Below, piece after piece: positions 8,389 through 17,623 of a stretch of 64,000 bases of DNA. The DNA comes from Devosia sp. 66-22 (GTDB taxonomy: Bacteria > Pseudomonadota > Alphaproteobacteria > Rhizobiales > Devosiaceae). The notes below the pieces were generated by a model. That model searched no databases. It was not told the DNA's origin and saw only the letters and a program-made list of their open reading frames with translations. The stretch covers positions 128-64,127 of the forward strand of contig MKUZ01000024.1 of the NCBI GenBank assembly GCA_001899065.1. The letters are read 5' to 3'. The translations under genes and the position numbers were made by a program. Within the stretch, counting starts at the first letter, position 1. The number at the start of each line of letters is the position of its first letter.

Positions 8389-9519
8389 TTGAACTCCAAA
8401 AGCATTCGTAAGCGTAACACGGCCCTCATATTCCACGCAATCCGACATCGCCCTGGAATCTCACAGGCGATGCTGCGATCGACAACTCCCATCGACAGAT
8501 CGACGATTTCTGCAGTCGTGCATCAGCTCGAAGCCGACGGGTTGTTGCGGCGGTCGCGCGGGAAGGCTGGCTACGGCATGGGCCGTCCGGAGGACGTCCT
8601 GAACATTGAGCCCGACGCGGGCCTCCTTCTCGGTTTCGCTGAACTGCCGTCCCGGCGAATTAGAATAGTCGTGGCGGGGCTAGACGGCGCAATGCGGGCT
8701 ACGCTCGACTCAAATGCTTCTCGGCACAGCTTGGAACTAGAAATCCGGAGTCTACTGCCCGAGCTACTACAAAGGGCCGGGGCAATCGGGACGACCGTCC
8801 GCGGGGCAGGCCTACTCTTGTCAGGCCCTCAAGCCGCAAGGGACGAAGTTCTGGCGGCCTCCCTTATCGATAGCGCGACCGTCAACAACCTCGAGGACCG
8901 CCTAGGCTGTCCCGTCAAGGTTGCAACCGAGATACAAGGCTACACGCTCGCTGAGCGATACGAGGGCAGTGCAAGCGGGCTCAACAATTTCATTTATGTC
9001 CACACCGACGAGTTGGTCAGAGGTGCGCTGTTTCTTGACGGACGCTTGCACCAAGGACTTGCGGGTATGACTGACAGATTTGGGCACGTCGTTGTAGAGC
9101 CCCATGGCCGCATGACTGATGCAGGAGCACGTGGAGCTCTTAACGCATACGCGTCAAGAGTCGCTATTCTAGAACGTCTTTCTGAGTTTGGACGTCACTA
9201 TCGCAATCTAGACGACGCAGGTGCCGCGGCATCAAACAATGATGCCCTGGTCAAGACAGTCCTCGCCGAGACAGGATCGTACCTCGGCGTTGCTCTAGCA
9301 AACGCGATCAATCTGCTCGACATCGGCAATGTTATTCTCGGTGGAGACCTTGCACGCTTGAGCGCTCACCTCATGCCAGCGATACATGACATGATATTGC
9401 GAGACGTCGTCGGACCTCTTGGTCGAGAAGCCATCGTAAGGCCGTCACAATTAGATACTGATCCCCTGTCGTCCGGTGCGCTAGCACTCGCGATGGAGTC
9501 GTTCCTGCCGCTAAGCTAG
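8389..9519 (+). CDS. ROK-family transcriptional regulator
   Basis: A 376-residue protein with an N-terminal winged helix-turn-helix (about 10-75: NTALIFHAIRHRPGISQAML then PIDRSTISAVVHQLEADGLL) followed by a ROK domain. The ROK part ends with the typical INLLDIGNVILGGDLARL segment. The start is TTG at 8389 with GGAG five bases upstream. ROK repressors of this layout sense a sugar or sugar phosphate and bind a palindrome near their own promoter; the divergent RbsABC-type operon is the obvious target. Codon use is less GC-rich than in genes after 12 kb (hand count of 8701-8760 gives 53% GC). Confidence 0.85.
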   Translation: MNSKSIRKRNTALIFHAIRHRPGISQAMLRSTTPIDRSTISAVVHQLEADGLLRRSRGKAGYGMGRPEDVLNIEPDAGLLLGFAELPSRRIRIVVAGLDGAMRATLDSNASRHSLELEIRSLLPELLQRAGAIGTTVRGAGLLLSGPQAARDEVLAASLIDSATVNNLEDRLGCPVKVATEIQGYTLAERYEGSASGLNNFIYVHTDELVRGALFLDGRLHQGLAGMTDRFGHVVVEPHGRMTDAGARGALNAYASRVAILERLSEFGRHYRNLDDAGAAASNNDALVKTVLAETGSYLGVALANAINLLDIGNVILGGDLARLSAHLMPAIHDMILRDVVGPLGREAIVRPSQLDTDPLSSGALALAMESFLPLS

Positions 9520-9579
9520 CCGCGGGATGGAGGCTGCGTTCCTTCGGGGGGCAGAAGTGTTCACTGATCGTCGAGCAAC

Positions 9580-9600
9580 CGCTCGGATTGATACCGAGCG
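9580..9600 (+). terminator. Possible terminator hairpin after the ROK gene
   Basis: CGCTCGG at 9580-9586 pairs perfectly with CCGAGCG at 9594-9600 around a 7-nt loop, about 60 bp after the ROK stop codon. No T run follows, so efficiency is uncertain. Confidence 0.35.
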
Positions 9601-9699
9601 CGCGCGGGCAGTTCGGGGCGGTGCAGGCCCCCAATGGTTGCCCAAGGTTACCAAGAGGCGAGTAAGCCAAAGCGCCAACTAGGCAATGAGGGTCCGTTT

Positions 9700-9768
9700 G
9701 GAACAATCAACCATTTGTGCCTCGTCAGAAGCGGTCCTGAGAAGCATCGGGGAAATAGTGGAATCTGC
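9700..9768. repeat. Diverged direct repeat, copy 2
   Basis: Same-orientation partner of 424-493 (begins GGAACAATCAACC, ends ATAGTGGAATCTGC). The pair encloses the M24/RbsABC/ROK segment of about 9.2 kb. The divergence argues for an old event, or for a family of dispersed repeats, rather than a fresh duplication. Confidence 0.65.
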
Positions 9769-9849
9769 ACGCGCCCTGCGATGCGAGCGGAAGCCCAGAG
9801 GTCTCCGCGACTCGACTGACACTGAGGTCGAGTGCAGCGTCAACATCGA

Positions 9850-10680
9850 TTAATCCGACGATACATTCGGTTGGAGCCCCTGAAGCAGGCTCGCAAGTTC
9901 GACCTGGCGCTTGAGACCGGTCTTCTCGAACACAGAGCGCAGTTGAGCCCGCACCGTAGCGACACTGACACCGGCGGAGGAAGAATACTCTTCGACCGTG
10001 CTTCCTTGGCCTATCGCGCGCGCAACCTTTGCCTCGGCGGCCGTCAGATCAAATAGTCCTTGAATGATGATGGCGGGAGGTATCATCCGCAGCTTTACGG
10101 GCATCAGCAGCACGATCGTCGATGCTCCGCTGAAGACGTCTCGCGCTTGCCTGCAAGGGGTAAAGATGAACGATGCAGGCGGACTGGTCGTCCACTGCAG
10201 GTATGGGGATCGACTGGACTTGAGATACCGCAAGGGGCGAGCGCAGCGCGGGCAGGATGTCCTCCAGGAGGCCATCAGCCGACTTGTTGGTCAGTGTCAT
10301 CCTTCCCGATCGCAACTGCACAACGTTGGGCACGTAATCATCAAAGAGCCCATTTGTCGTCAGCACCTTGCCAGCCCCATCCAGGATGGCAGCGGGGATA
10401 CCGACGACCTCCAAGGCCGTTGCCGCCGCCGACATCCGCTCGAAGGCCAATCGACTTGACAGTAGAGCCGCTCGCCCCAAATGGGGTCGCATCCTGTCAA
10501 GCAGCGCGGTCGCTTCGTCGGTGGGCGGCCCCTGTTCCAGTCGTCGCTCGCCATGAATGATCAGGGTGTCGCCAGAGGGAACGACTATGGCGTAGCGCGC
10601 AAAATCGGTCTTGGTCTTCGCCCTGAAGACGACGGCTCCCTCCCAGTGGCGGATTGGATCGAAGATCGCCTTTCCCAGCC
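9850..10680 (-). pseudogene. LuxR-type regulator remnant (frameshifted, 5' end lost)
   Basis: The C-terminal 60 residues are a clear LuxR/GerE helix-turn-helix (LTAAEAKVARAIGQGSTVEEYSSSAGVSVATVRAQLRSVFEKTG). Upstream in a second frame lies a PAS-like region (LEVVGIPAAILDGAGKVLTTN) that can be read back to about 10670 (FDPIRHWEGAVVF...). The two frames join near 10135-10145 by one extra base or two missing bases. No start codon with a proper N-terminus is present: the reading stops making sense where the DUF1800 remnant begins, about 10680. The gene is therefore broken twice. Confidence 0.75.
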
Positions 10681-11287
10681 GATGTCGCGAACCTCCCTAG
10701 TTACCTGGAACCAGCAAAACCGGAACTCGCCGAGTGGCCCCAGGACCTCACCTTTGACTTGGCCGAGCGCATCCGCCGCATCCAGGTGAAGCGTCGCAGG
10801 GAGCAGGAAATTGACGCGCTGAACGCCGATGAGGCCCAGCGCAAGCTTCTATATGAAGAGAACGCGAAAGCCACCGACGTACATGAGATCGCCATTTGCC
10901 GGTTTGCGCAGACCGCGACTTGGGGCGGTGACCACGTCCGGCAGCGCCTGACCCATTTCTGGCTCAATCACTTTACCGTCGGCGCGAAGGATCTGACACC
11001 GGGTGTGATCGGTGACTACTGGGACATGATCTACAGCGCGCTCGATGGCAACTTCAACGACCTCGCCTATCGCACGACGACCCACCCAGCGATGCTGATG
11101 TACCTCGACAACACGACGAATGTAGGGCCGCATTCTGAGCAAGCGCGAGTGTGCGACTGCGGGGATGGTCTGAACGACAACCTCGCTCGTGAGCTCATGG
11201 AATTGCACACGGTGACACCTGCCCGTGGATACACGGAAGGCGACATTCACGAAGCTGCAAAGGTTCTCAGCGGCCTGGTATTCACCC
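10680..11287 (+). pseudogene. DUF1800-family protein fragment (both ends missing)
   Basis: About 200 codons on the plus strand encode the middle of a DUF1800 protein: THFWLNHFTVG, YWDMIYSALDGNF, THPAMLMYLDNTTNVG, and NLARELMELHTVTPARGYTEGD, leading to AKVLSGLVF. These are hallmark stretches of the family, whose members are usually around 450-600 residues. The N-terminal part and everything after the AKVLSG motif are absent; past about 11272-11287 the sequence becomes the opposite strand of a GH4 gene. The frame stays open by chance to 11901. The family's function is poorly known and it is normally paired with a DUF1501 gene, absent here. Confidence 0.8.
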
Positions 11288-12413
11288 AGCATCTCAACCA
11301 GTCCGACGACATGCCGCGGCAGGCGGCCATCGGCGATGCGGTCGACGCCATGCCTGTCGAAGCGTCCTCGCATTTCGACCACGAGATCGTCGGGGAAATC
11401 GGTCAGGGCGCCGTGATTGGGGCAATTGACCGGCAGCACGTCACCGCGATCGTTGAAGATGGCATCCATGGCGTCGATGGCGAGCTCGAGCTCGTGGATG
11501 CCGCCGCGCGAACGCTGCGGATCGAGCTTGGGCGCATCGGACGCCGCCTGCTCGACATAGTGCTGCCAGTAGTCGGGGACCTTGGCGAGAATGTCCTGTG
11601 CGCGAGTTGTCGCCTTCGCGGAGAGTTCGCGCACGATCTCGTCGCGATAGTAGTAGTATTGGAAATAGTCCGCTGGGATGCTCTGCATTTCCACCGCGAG
11701 GCGGAGCAGGCGCAGGCGCGTGACGTTGACGTCGGGCTTGTCGCGCAGCCGCCCATACGCCTCCTCGAGCAATGGCAGGACATCCTTGCCCTCATAGAGA
11801 TGGCGCACCGACCAGCTGCCATGGTTGAGACCGATCATCACGGTGTCGAGCTTGTCGGGGTCGAGACCTGCAAAGCGCGCCGTCGCCTCCGGGAGTCGTA
11901 GGGCCCCTCGCAGAAGGAGAGAAAAGGCACGCTGGAATTGTGCGTTACCGCCTCGGAGATGATGTTGATCGGATTGGTGTAGTTGAACACCCGCGCCCGC
12001 GGCGCAACGCGCTCGACATCGGCAATGATGTCCTTCATCGCGTTGATCGAGCGCAGCGCCATCATGAAGCCACCAGGCCCCTGCGTTTCCTGCCCGATGA
12101 GCCCATGCTTGAGCGAGATGCTCTCGTCGAGATAGCGTGCCTCGAAGCCGCCGGGCCGATAGCTCGTGAGCACGGCGTCGCAGTCGGTGAGCGCAGCGCG
12201 ACGGTCGGTGCTGACCGACACCGTGAGGTCCATGCCGCGATGACGCGCCATCTTCTGGGCGATCGTCTTCACGATATCGAGGCGAGCCGGATCGAGGTCG
12301 AACAGAACGATTTCCGATCCTTCGAAGTTCTCGCCCTGCTCGATGAAGGAGGCGACCGTGCCGGGCGCGCGAGTGCTGCCGCCGCCGATATAGACCAACT
12401 TGATACGCGCCAT
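11272..12413 (-). pseudogene. Glycoside hydrolase family 4 gene, frameshifted and 3'-truncated
   Basis: The start is a typical GH4 Rossmann fold (ARIKLVYIGGGSTRAPGT). The NPIN motif (NYTNPINIISEA), the metal-binding Cys region FLSFCEGP and the GLNHGSW segment with the metal-binding His are all present. GH4 enzymes are NAD- and Mn-dependent 6-phospho-glycosidases or galacturonidases. The frame changes near 11895-11905 between FCEGPY and RLPEATARFAGLDPDKL, consistent with one lost base. The 3' end stops at GLVEMLGEYQA, where DUF1800 sequence takes over, so the last ~50-60 residues are missing. It follows the GntR and SIS genes, so a phosphorylated disaccharide or amino-sugar was probably the substrate. 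Confidence 0.85.
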
Positions 12414-12454
12414 GTCGATTGTGTTCCTGAAACTGAGCTGGTTGCGATGCGCCG

Positions 12455-13186
12455 CTATCTCGTCGGCGGCTTGCGCGGCGCCGGCTGCAAGCGATAGCGG
12501 TCGCCGCGGTACAGAGAACGGGCAAACTCGATTGGTCTGCCGTCGTCCAGAAACGTGATCTGCTCGGTGGCGAGCAGTGCGGCGGGAAGCGGGAGCTGCA
12601 GCAGGGCGGCTTCCTCTTCGCTCGCAAGGTCCGCACTTGCAGAGGTCTGCGCGTCGACAATCTTGAGGCCGTACTGTGCTTGCAGCACCTGATAGAGCGA
12701 CGCGTTCTCGAGCCTCAGATCGAGCAAGCCCGGCACCAGCGAGGATGGCAGGAAGGTGCTTTGGATCGCCATCGGCTCGTTGTCGGCAAGGCGCAGCCTT
12801 CGGAGGAAAACCAGCGGGTGGCCGACGACCACCCCGAGGATGTTGGCGAGCGAGGTCGAGGCGCTGACGATGCGGGTGTCGAGCAGCTTGCTGAGCGCCG
12901 TCATGCCGCGCAGCCGCATGTCTTCGGTGAAGCTGATCAGCGGTCCGAGCTCCGCGTCGCGCTTCGGTTCGGCCACGAACAGGCCGCTCCCCTGCCGGCC
13001 GTAGATCGTGCCTTCCTGGATCAGCTCGTTGATCGCCCGGCGGACCGTCATGTGACTGAGGCCGTGGTCCTCGCCGAAGTCGCGCTGCGATGGCAGGCGC
13101 GAGTGCGGCTTGTAGACCCCCTTGGCGATATCGCTGGCGATCCGGTCCTTGAGCTGGAGGTAAAGTGGGGTGGATTCGGGGCTCAC
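12455..13186 (-). CDS. GntR family regulator, HutC/UTRA type
   Basis: A 243-residue protein with an N-terminal winged helix (LYLQLKDRIASDIAKGVYKP, then LPSQRDFGEDHGLSHMTVRRAINELIQEG) and a C-terminal UTRA effector domain (from about 85). UTRA regulators usually sense sugar phosphates or amino-sugar phosphates. It starts with GTG, and its G is shared with the TAG stop of the SIS gene, so the two are translationally coupled. Likely targets are its own operon and the divergent transporter at 14568, where AT-rich alternating tracts lie. Confidence 0.88.
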   Translation of the reverse strand: MSPESTPLYLQLKDRIASDIAKGVYKPHSRLPSQRDFGEDHGLSHMTVRRAINELIQEGTIYGRQGSGLFVAEPKRDAELGPLISFTEDMRLRGMTALSKLLDTRIVSASTSLANILGVVVGHPLVFLRRLRLADNEPMAIQSTFLPSSLVPGLLDLRLENASLYQVLQAQYGLKIVDAQTSASADLASEEEAALLQLPLPAALLATEQITFLDDGRPIEFARSLYRGDRYRLQPAPRKPPTR

Positions 13187-14199
13187 TAGATGCTCCTCAC
13201 GACCTTTGCGATGCGCCGGAACTGCGGCTCGAGGCCGAGTGTCCGCGCCAGCGTTTCAGCAAAGACCTGCATGGGGACGACATCAAGTAGCGGGCTCAGG
13301 AGTTCCCCGAAATGTCGTACCGGCGGCCTGGCTGGGTGAACGACCTGGCCCTCCGAGACGGCCAGAACCGTCGTGCCATAGGCAGCGAGCTCGGCCGAGA
13401 GATCTGCCGTCGAACGGGCGGTTACGCCGCCGCTGCCGAGCACCACGACGGCGCAGTGCTCGTCGGCTACCTCGATCAGGCCGTGCCGGAACGCGCCGAT
13501 GCCAGCCGCAATGGCGGGACGCTTCACCCATTCGCCCATCATCATGGCGCCCTGCCGAGCGGTGGCGACATGAGGGCCGTGCCCGACGAAGTAGAGCCGC
13601 TCGATACTGGAAAGCCGCTCCAGCCAGAGCGAGCCGACGGCCTCGCGCGCGTCCACGATCGCCTCGACCGCGTCCGCCACGCGCGACAGAATGGACTCAT
13701 TCGCTTCGCCGGGGCGCCACGCCTCAGCCAGCAGCCATAGGCAGGCAAGCGTGTTCAGATAGGTCTTGCTCGCAACGGTGGCCTCTGCTCCCGCTTCGAT
13801 CGGCAATACCACTGCACTGGCCGAGCCGAGCGCGCCGTCTGGATGATTGGTGATGCCGATCACCGGCACGCCAGGCGGAACGATATCGAGCAGCGGCAGG
13901 ATCTCTGCACTGGCGCCGGACTGGGAGATCACAATGACGCAATCATTGCCCTCAAACAGCAGCCGACTGAAATGCAGCAGCTCCGACGCTTCCACCGCTA
14001 TGGCCCAGATGCCGCGCGCCTGCAGCACGTGGGTCGCCCAGAGCGCGGCATGGAACGACGCCCCCATGCCGGCAATCAGGACCCGCCTCGGGGTGCCGAT
14101 TCGGCCGACAAGATGCTCCATGGGGCCGCCGGCATAGCAAGCAAGCATGTGGCGCAGGGCGGCCGGCTGTTGGGCAATTTCGTCCTGAAAGGCGTTCAA
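13186..14199 (-). CDS. SIS-domain sugar isomerase/deaminase-like protein
   Basis: Two SIS domains can be read: the first with VLIAGMGASFHAALWATHVL and DCVIVISQSGASAEILPLLD, the second with LYFVGHGPHVATARQGAMMMGEWVKRPAIAAGIGAFRHG. This is the layout of AgaS/FrlB/GlmS-isomerase-type proteins acting on amino-sugar or fructosamine phosphates. I place the start at the TTG at 14199 (NAFQDEIAQQPAALRHML), where similarity to such proteins begins; no strong ribosome site is visible and an ATG near 14154 is the alternative. It is first in the operon SIS, GntR, GH4. Confidence 0.8.
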   Translation of the reverse strand: MNAFQDEIAQQPAALRHMLACYAGGPMEHLVGRIGTPRRVLIAGMGASFHAALWATHVLQARGIWAIAVEASELLHFSRLLFEGNDCVIVISQSGASAEILPLLDIVPPGVPVIGITNHPDGALGSASAVVLPIEAGAEATVASKTYLNTLACLWLLAEAWRPGEANESILSRVADAVEAIVDAREAVGSLWLERLSSIERLYFVGHGPHVATARQGAMMMGEWVKRPAIAAGIGAFRHGLIEVADEHCAVVVLGSGGVTARSTADLSAELAAYGTTVLAVSEGQVVHPARPPVRHFGELLSPLLDVVPMQVFAETLARTLGLEPQFRRIAKVVRSI

Positions 14200-14567
14200 T
14201 TCAAAGGCTTTCGACTGAGTTATATATACGAGTATATCGATTGCGCTGTCCGCGCAAGATGGGTCGCACTTCTGGCTGCACTTTGGAAGCCCCGCCTTCA
14301 CGTCATTGTCATGATCAGTGCTTAGAGACGAGGCCAATGAAGGCAGGGAAGTTGATTGGGAGCATGTCGGAGAGAAGGATAGATAACCGGCTCTCCGGCA
14401 TCTCACCAGATCGCGGAAAGGGTCGGAACATGCTCGAAACGAAGACGCATTGCCAAGCTTGTCTAAGCTGGTATATATATGTTGCACTAAGCGGTCGGGC
14501 GGTCATTCGCCGAGATCGCGGGATGGCCAAGCGTGCCATCGAGAACAGCAAGCAAGGGGAGGGACGA
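14200..14567. promoter_or_regulatory. Divergent control region with two alternating AT tracts
   Basis: This 368-bp gap lies between the SIS operon and the importer operon. Two alternating purine-pyrimidine tracts stand out from the GC-rich background: TATATATACGAGTATAT at 14221-14237 (5-bp arms ATATA/TATAT around CGAG) and GGTATATATATG at 14470-14481. UTRA-type GntR proteins bind short palindromes of the GTxTAxAC kind, so both are candidate operator sites for the GntR protein at 12455. A strong ribosome site (GGGGAGGGA, 14556-14564) precedes the ATG at 14568. Confidence 0.5.
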
Positions 14568-16528
14568 ATGGACCGCAACGGCCGCAAGAGGCGAGTGACG
14601 ATCGGAGCAGCAGCGCTGCTCGCGACGCTGATTCCGGTAGCAGCCTACGCTCAGGACAATGCATGCACGACCTACAATGAAGCGCCGCAACTGGCCGCGA
14701 AAGTCGCCGCCGGCGACCTGCCGCCCGTGGCGGAGCGCCTGCCGGAGCATCCGGTGGTGCTGACGCCCGCCGAGCAGATCGGCACGTATGGCGGCATCAT
14801 GAACAGCCTCTACGATGGCGGGCGTGTCGCCGACTTCCGCATGTATGGCTACGAGGGGCTGGTCCGCTGGAGCCCCGACGGCAATGAGGTTGTGCCCAAC
14901 ATCGCAGAGAGCTGGGAGGTCAACGAGGACGGCACGCGCTACACCTTCCACCTGCGCAAGGGCATGAAGTGGTCCGACGGGCAACCCTTCACCGCCGACG
15001 ACATCCTGTTCTGGTGGGACCGTGTCGAGAACAATCCCGACATCGTGCCGACGCCCTACAGCATCTATCTCGTCAAGGGCGAGGCGGCGAAAGTGGAGAA
15101 GATCGACGACTACACCGTCGCGTTCTCCTGGAGCAATCCGAACGGACTCTTCCTGCTCAACCTCGCGGCGGCCTATGGCACGCGCATCGGCCAGTTCGCC
15201 AAGCACTACCTCGAGCAGTTCGACAACAAGGCCAATCCCGAAGGCGTCGCCAAGATGATGGCTGAGGCGGGGCAGACGACCTACGGCACCTGGTGGATCT
15301 CGCGGGTTGGCACCTACGGGCAGCCCGCCGAGTACAACGATCCCAAGCGCCCGCTGCTGCAGGCCTGGATCCCGACCGAGCCCTATATCGGGGCGGAGCG
15401 CTTCACCTTCGTGCGCAACCCCTACTACTTCAAGGTCGACACGGCCTGCAATCAGCTGCCCTATATCGACGGCCGCACCTTTACGCTGGCCACCGATCCG
15501 CAGCTGCGCGTGCTGAAGACCGTGAGTGGGGAGGACTTCCTCTCGCGCGACGATGTGAGCCAGCCGGTGAACCGCTCGGTCTTCTTCGACAATCAGCAAG
15601 CGGCAATTTCCACTTCGTCGACGTGCAGAGCAGCGACTTCAACACCATGCTGCTGCATCTCGAGCTCAACAATTCTGACCAGTCGCAGGGAGCGATCCTC
15701 AACGACAAGGACTTCCGCATCGGCCTGTCGCTGGCGATGGATCGCCAGACCGTCATCGACACGGTATTCCTTTCGGAGGGAGAGTCCTGGCAGCAGGCAC
15801 CGCGCGCCAATTCGCCGTTCTACAACGAGCAACTCGCCAAGCAGTACACCGACTACGACCCGGCTGCCGCCAATGAGCATCTGGACAAGATCATGCCGCA
15901 GAAGGACGCCGACGGCTTCCGCCTGCGCTCGGATGGTCAGCGGTTCAAGTTCAACGTGATGGTCAATGCGACCGCGCGTGCCACCATGGTCGATATCCTG
16001 GAGCTGCTGCAGAAGAACTGGAAGGATGTCGGTGTTGATGTCGTCATCGTCTCGGTTGCCGACGATACGTTCTGGTCGCGTCGGCAGGATCCTGCAATCG
16101 ATGCCTATGTGTGGATCGGCGAGAACGGCTCGGGCCTGCTGCCCGTGCTCGGTGCCGGCTTCTACGCCTTCACTCCGGAAGCGGCATGGAACTGGATCGC
16201 GTGGCAACAGCGCCAGCTCGACCCCAATGCCAAGGTGACAAGCGACCCGATCGAGCCGCCCGTCAACATCCAGCGTCAGTACGAGATTCTCGCCGAACTC
16301 AAGGTGACCTTCGATACCGACGCCCAGGCCGCGCTGATGAAGGAGCTGCTGCAGCTCTCGGCCGACGACTTCTACACCATCGGCCTGAGTCTGCCGTCGG
16401 GCGACTACAAGGTCGTCAACAACACCCTGCGCAACGTCCCCGAGCCGCTCATCACGGGCTGGTTCTATCCGGGGCCGGCGCCGGTGAACTTCGAGACCTT
16501 CTACATCGACGCCAGCAAGGCAAAGTAG
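14568..16528 (+). pseudogene. Opp/Dpp-type ABC binding protein (family 5), frameshifted
   Basis: The first part starts with a Sec signal peptide (RKRRVTIGAAALLATLIPVAAYAQD) and has the family-5 signatures YEGLVRWSPDGNEVVPNIAESWEV and RKGMKWSDGQPFTADDILFWWDR. Near 15590-15600 the sense passes to another frame at GNFHFVDVQSSDFNTMLL and continues to a normal C-terminus (VNFETFYIDASKAK). A lost base or two extra bases explains the change. Joined, it would be about 650 residues, long for the family but usual for the subgroup with a ~100-residue N-terminal extension. It heads the operon with two permeases and a fused ATPase. As read, the importer lacks a working binding protein, unless the change is a sequencing error. 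Confidence 0.85.
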
Positions 16529-16535
16529 CACGGGC

Positions 16536-16563
16536 GGGGCGCGGGCAGGCTTGCCAGCGCCCC
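16536..16563 (+). terminator. Hairpin after the binding-protein gene
   Basis: GGGGCGC (16536-16542) pairs with GCGCCCC (16557-16563), and an inner 4-bp stem GGCA/TGCC extends it. It lies directly after the binding-protein stop codon and before the permease gene, the usual place for an attenuating or mRNA-protecting structure. Confidence 0.5.
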
Positions 16564-16627
16564 CACCCACACTGTCATCATGTGGGATAGGGGCGCGGCA
16601 TGACGCTCCGATACTCACCCGGGAAGG

Positions 16628-17623
16628 TTGCGACAGTTGGCCGGCTACATTCTCAAGCGCATCCTCTACATGATCCCGACCCTGCTCGCGATCTCGATCG
16701 TGGCGTTCACCATCATCAACCTGCCGCCGGGCGACTACGTCGACCGGCTGGTGATCGAGGCGAAAAACCGGGGCGAGAGCATGACGCCCGAAGCGATCGA
16801 CGGGCTGCGCCAGCTCTACGGACTCAACAAGCCGATCGTCGAGCAATACGTGTCGTGGATGTCCGGCATCGTGCTGCGTGGCGATTTTGGCATCTCCTAC
16901 AAATGGAACCTGCCGGTGTGGGCCCTGCTGGGGGAACGTCTCGGCCTGACGGTCGCGCTCTCGGTCGCAACACTGCTGTTCATCTGGACCGTTGCGATCC
17001 CCATCGGCGTCCTTTCGGCGGTACGGCAGTATTCCGTGTGGGACTATGTCTTCACCTTCATCAGCTTTGTCGGCCTCGCGATCCCCAACTTCCTGCTCGC
17101 CTTGGGGCTCATGTACATCTCGTTCAAATACTTCGGGCAGAGCGTGGGCAGCCTGCTGTCGCCCGAATATCTCGATGCGCCCTGGAGCCTTGCCAAGGTC
17201 CTCGACCTGCTCAGCCATCTATGGGTTCCGATGACCGTGCTGGGCGCAGCAGGTACCGCGGAGCTCGTGCGGACGCTGCGGGCGAATCTGCTCGACGAAA
17301 TCAAGAAACCCTATGTGGCCACGGCACGCACCAAGGGCATGCCGGAGGTCTGGATGCTGATCAAGTATCCGCTTCGGCATGCGCTTAATCCGTTCGTCAG
17401 CAGCCAGAACGAGATCTTCGTCAACCTCGTGTCGGGCGGCACCATCGTTTCGGTCGTGCTCGGGCTCCAGACCATCGGCCCCCTGCTGCTCGACGCCTTC
17501 AGGAGCCAGGACATGTTCCTTGCCGGCAGCTCCATCCTGATCCTTGGCGCGCTGGCGGTCATCGGCACGATGCTGTCGGACATCATGCTCGCCTGGCTCG
17601 ACCCGCGCATCAGGTTCAATTGA
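16628..17623 (+). CDS. Opp/Dpp-type ABC permease (DppB-like)
   Basis: A 331-residue permease of the DppB/OppB type: a first membrane span (YILKRILYMIPTLLAISIVAFTIINLPPGDYV), a periplasmic loop, five further spans and the EAA-like loop LRANLLDEIKKPYVATARTKGMPEVWMLIKYPLRHALNP. The start may be TTG at 16628 or the in-frame TTG at 16637, which is better spaced behind GGGAAGG. Its stop overlaps the next permease start by one base. It pairs with the broken DppC-type permease that follows. Confidence 0.9.
   Translation: MRQLAGYILKRILYMIPTLLAISIVAFTIINLPPGDYVDRLVIEAKNRGESMTPEAIDGLRQLYGLNKPIVEQYVSWMSGIVLRGDFGISYKWNLPVWALLGERLGLTVALSVATLLFIWTVAIPIGVLSAVRQYSVWDYVFTFISFVGLAIPNFLLALGLMYISFKYFGQSVGSLLSPEYLDAPWSLAKVLDLLSHLWVPMTVLGAAGTAELVRTLRANLLDEIKKPYVATARTKGMPEVWMLIKYPLRHALNPFVSSQNEIFVNLVSGGTIVSVVLGLQTIGPLLLDAFRSQDMFLAGSSILILGALAVIGTMLSDIMLAWLDPRIRFN

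Larger units (their letters stand above)
9520..9849. other. Non-coding stretch with repeat copy 2
   Basis: This 330-bp gap between the ROK gene and the LuxR remnant holds the hairpin at 9580-9600 and the second copy of the ~70-bp repeat at 9700-9768. No frame in it looks like a gene. It marks the visible change from lower-GC sequence to the higher-GC bulk of the window. Confidence 0.5.

Noticed and set aside
10849-12660. A 603-codon open frame on the minus strand that looks like one long gene
   Set aside because: It merges three things: the second half of the GH4 gene in its centre, antisense of the DUF1800 fragment at the C-terminal end and an out-of-frame reading of the GH4 start at the N-terminal end. 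Only the central part has family signatures.
15593-17218. A 541-codon minus-strand open frame across the binding-protein and permease genes
   Set aside because: The plus strand carries clear family-5 binding-protein and DppB signatures; the minus frame has no motif and crosses two genes.
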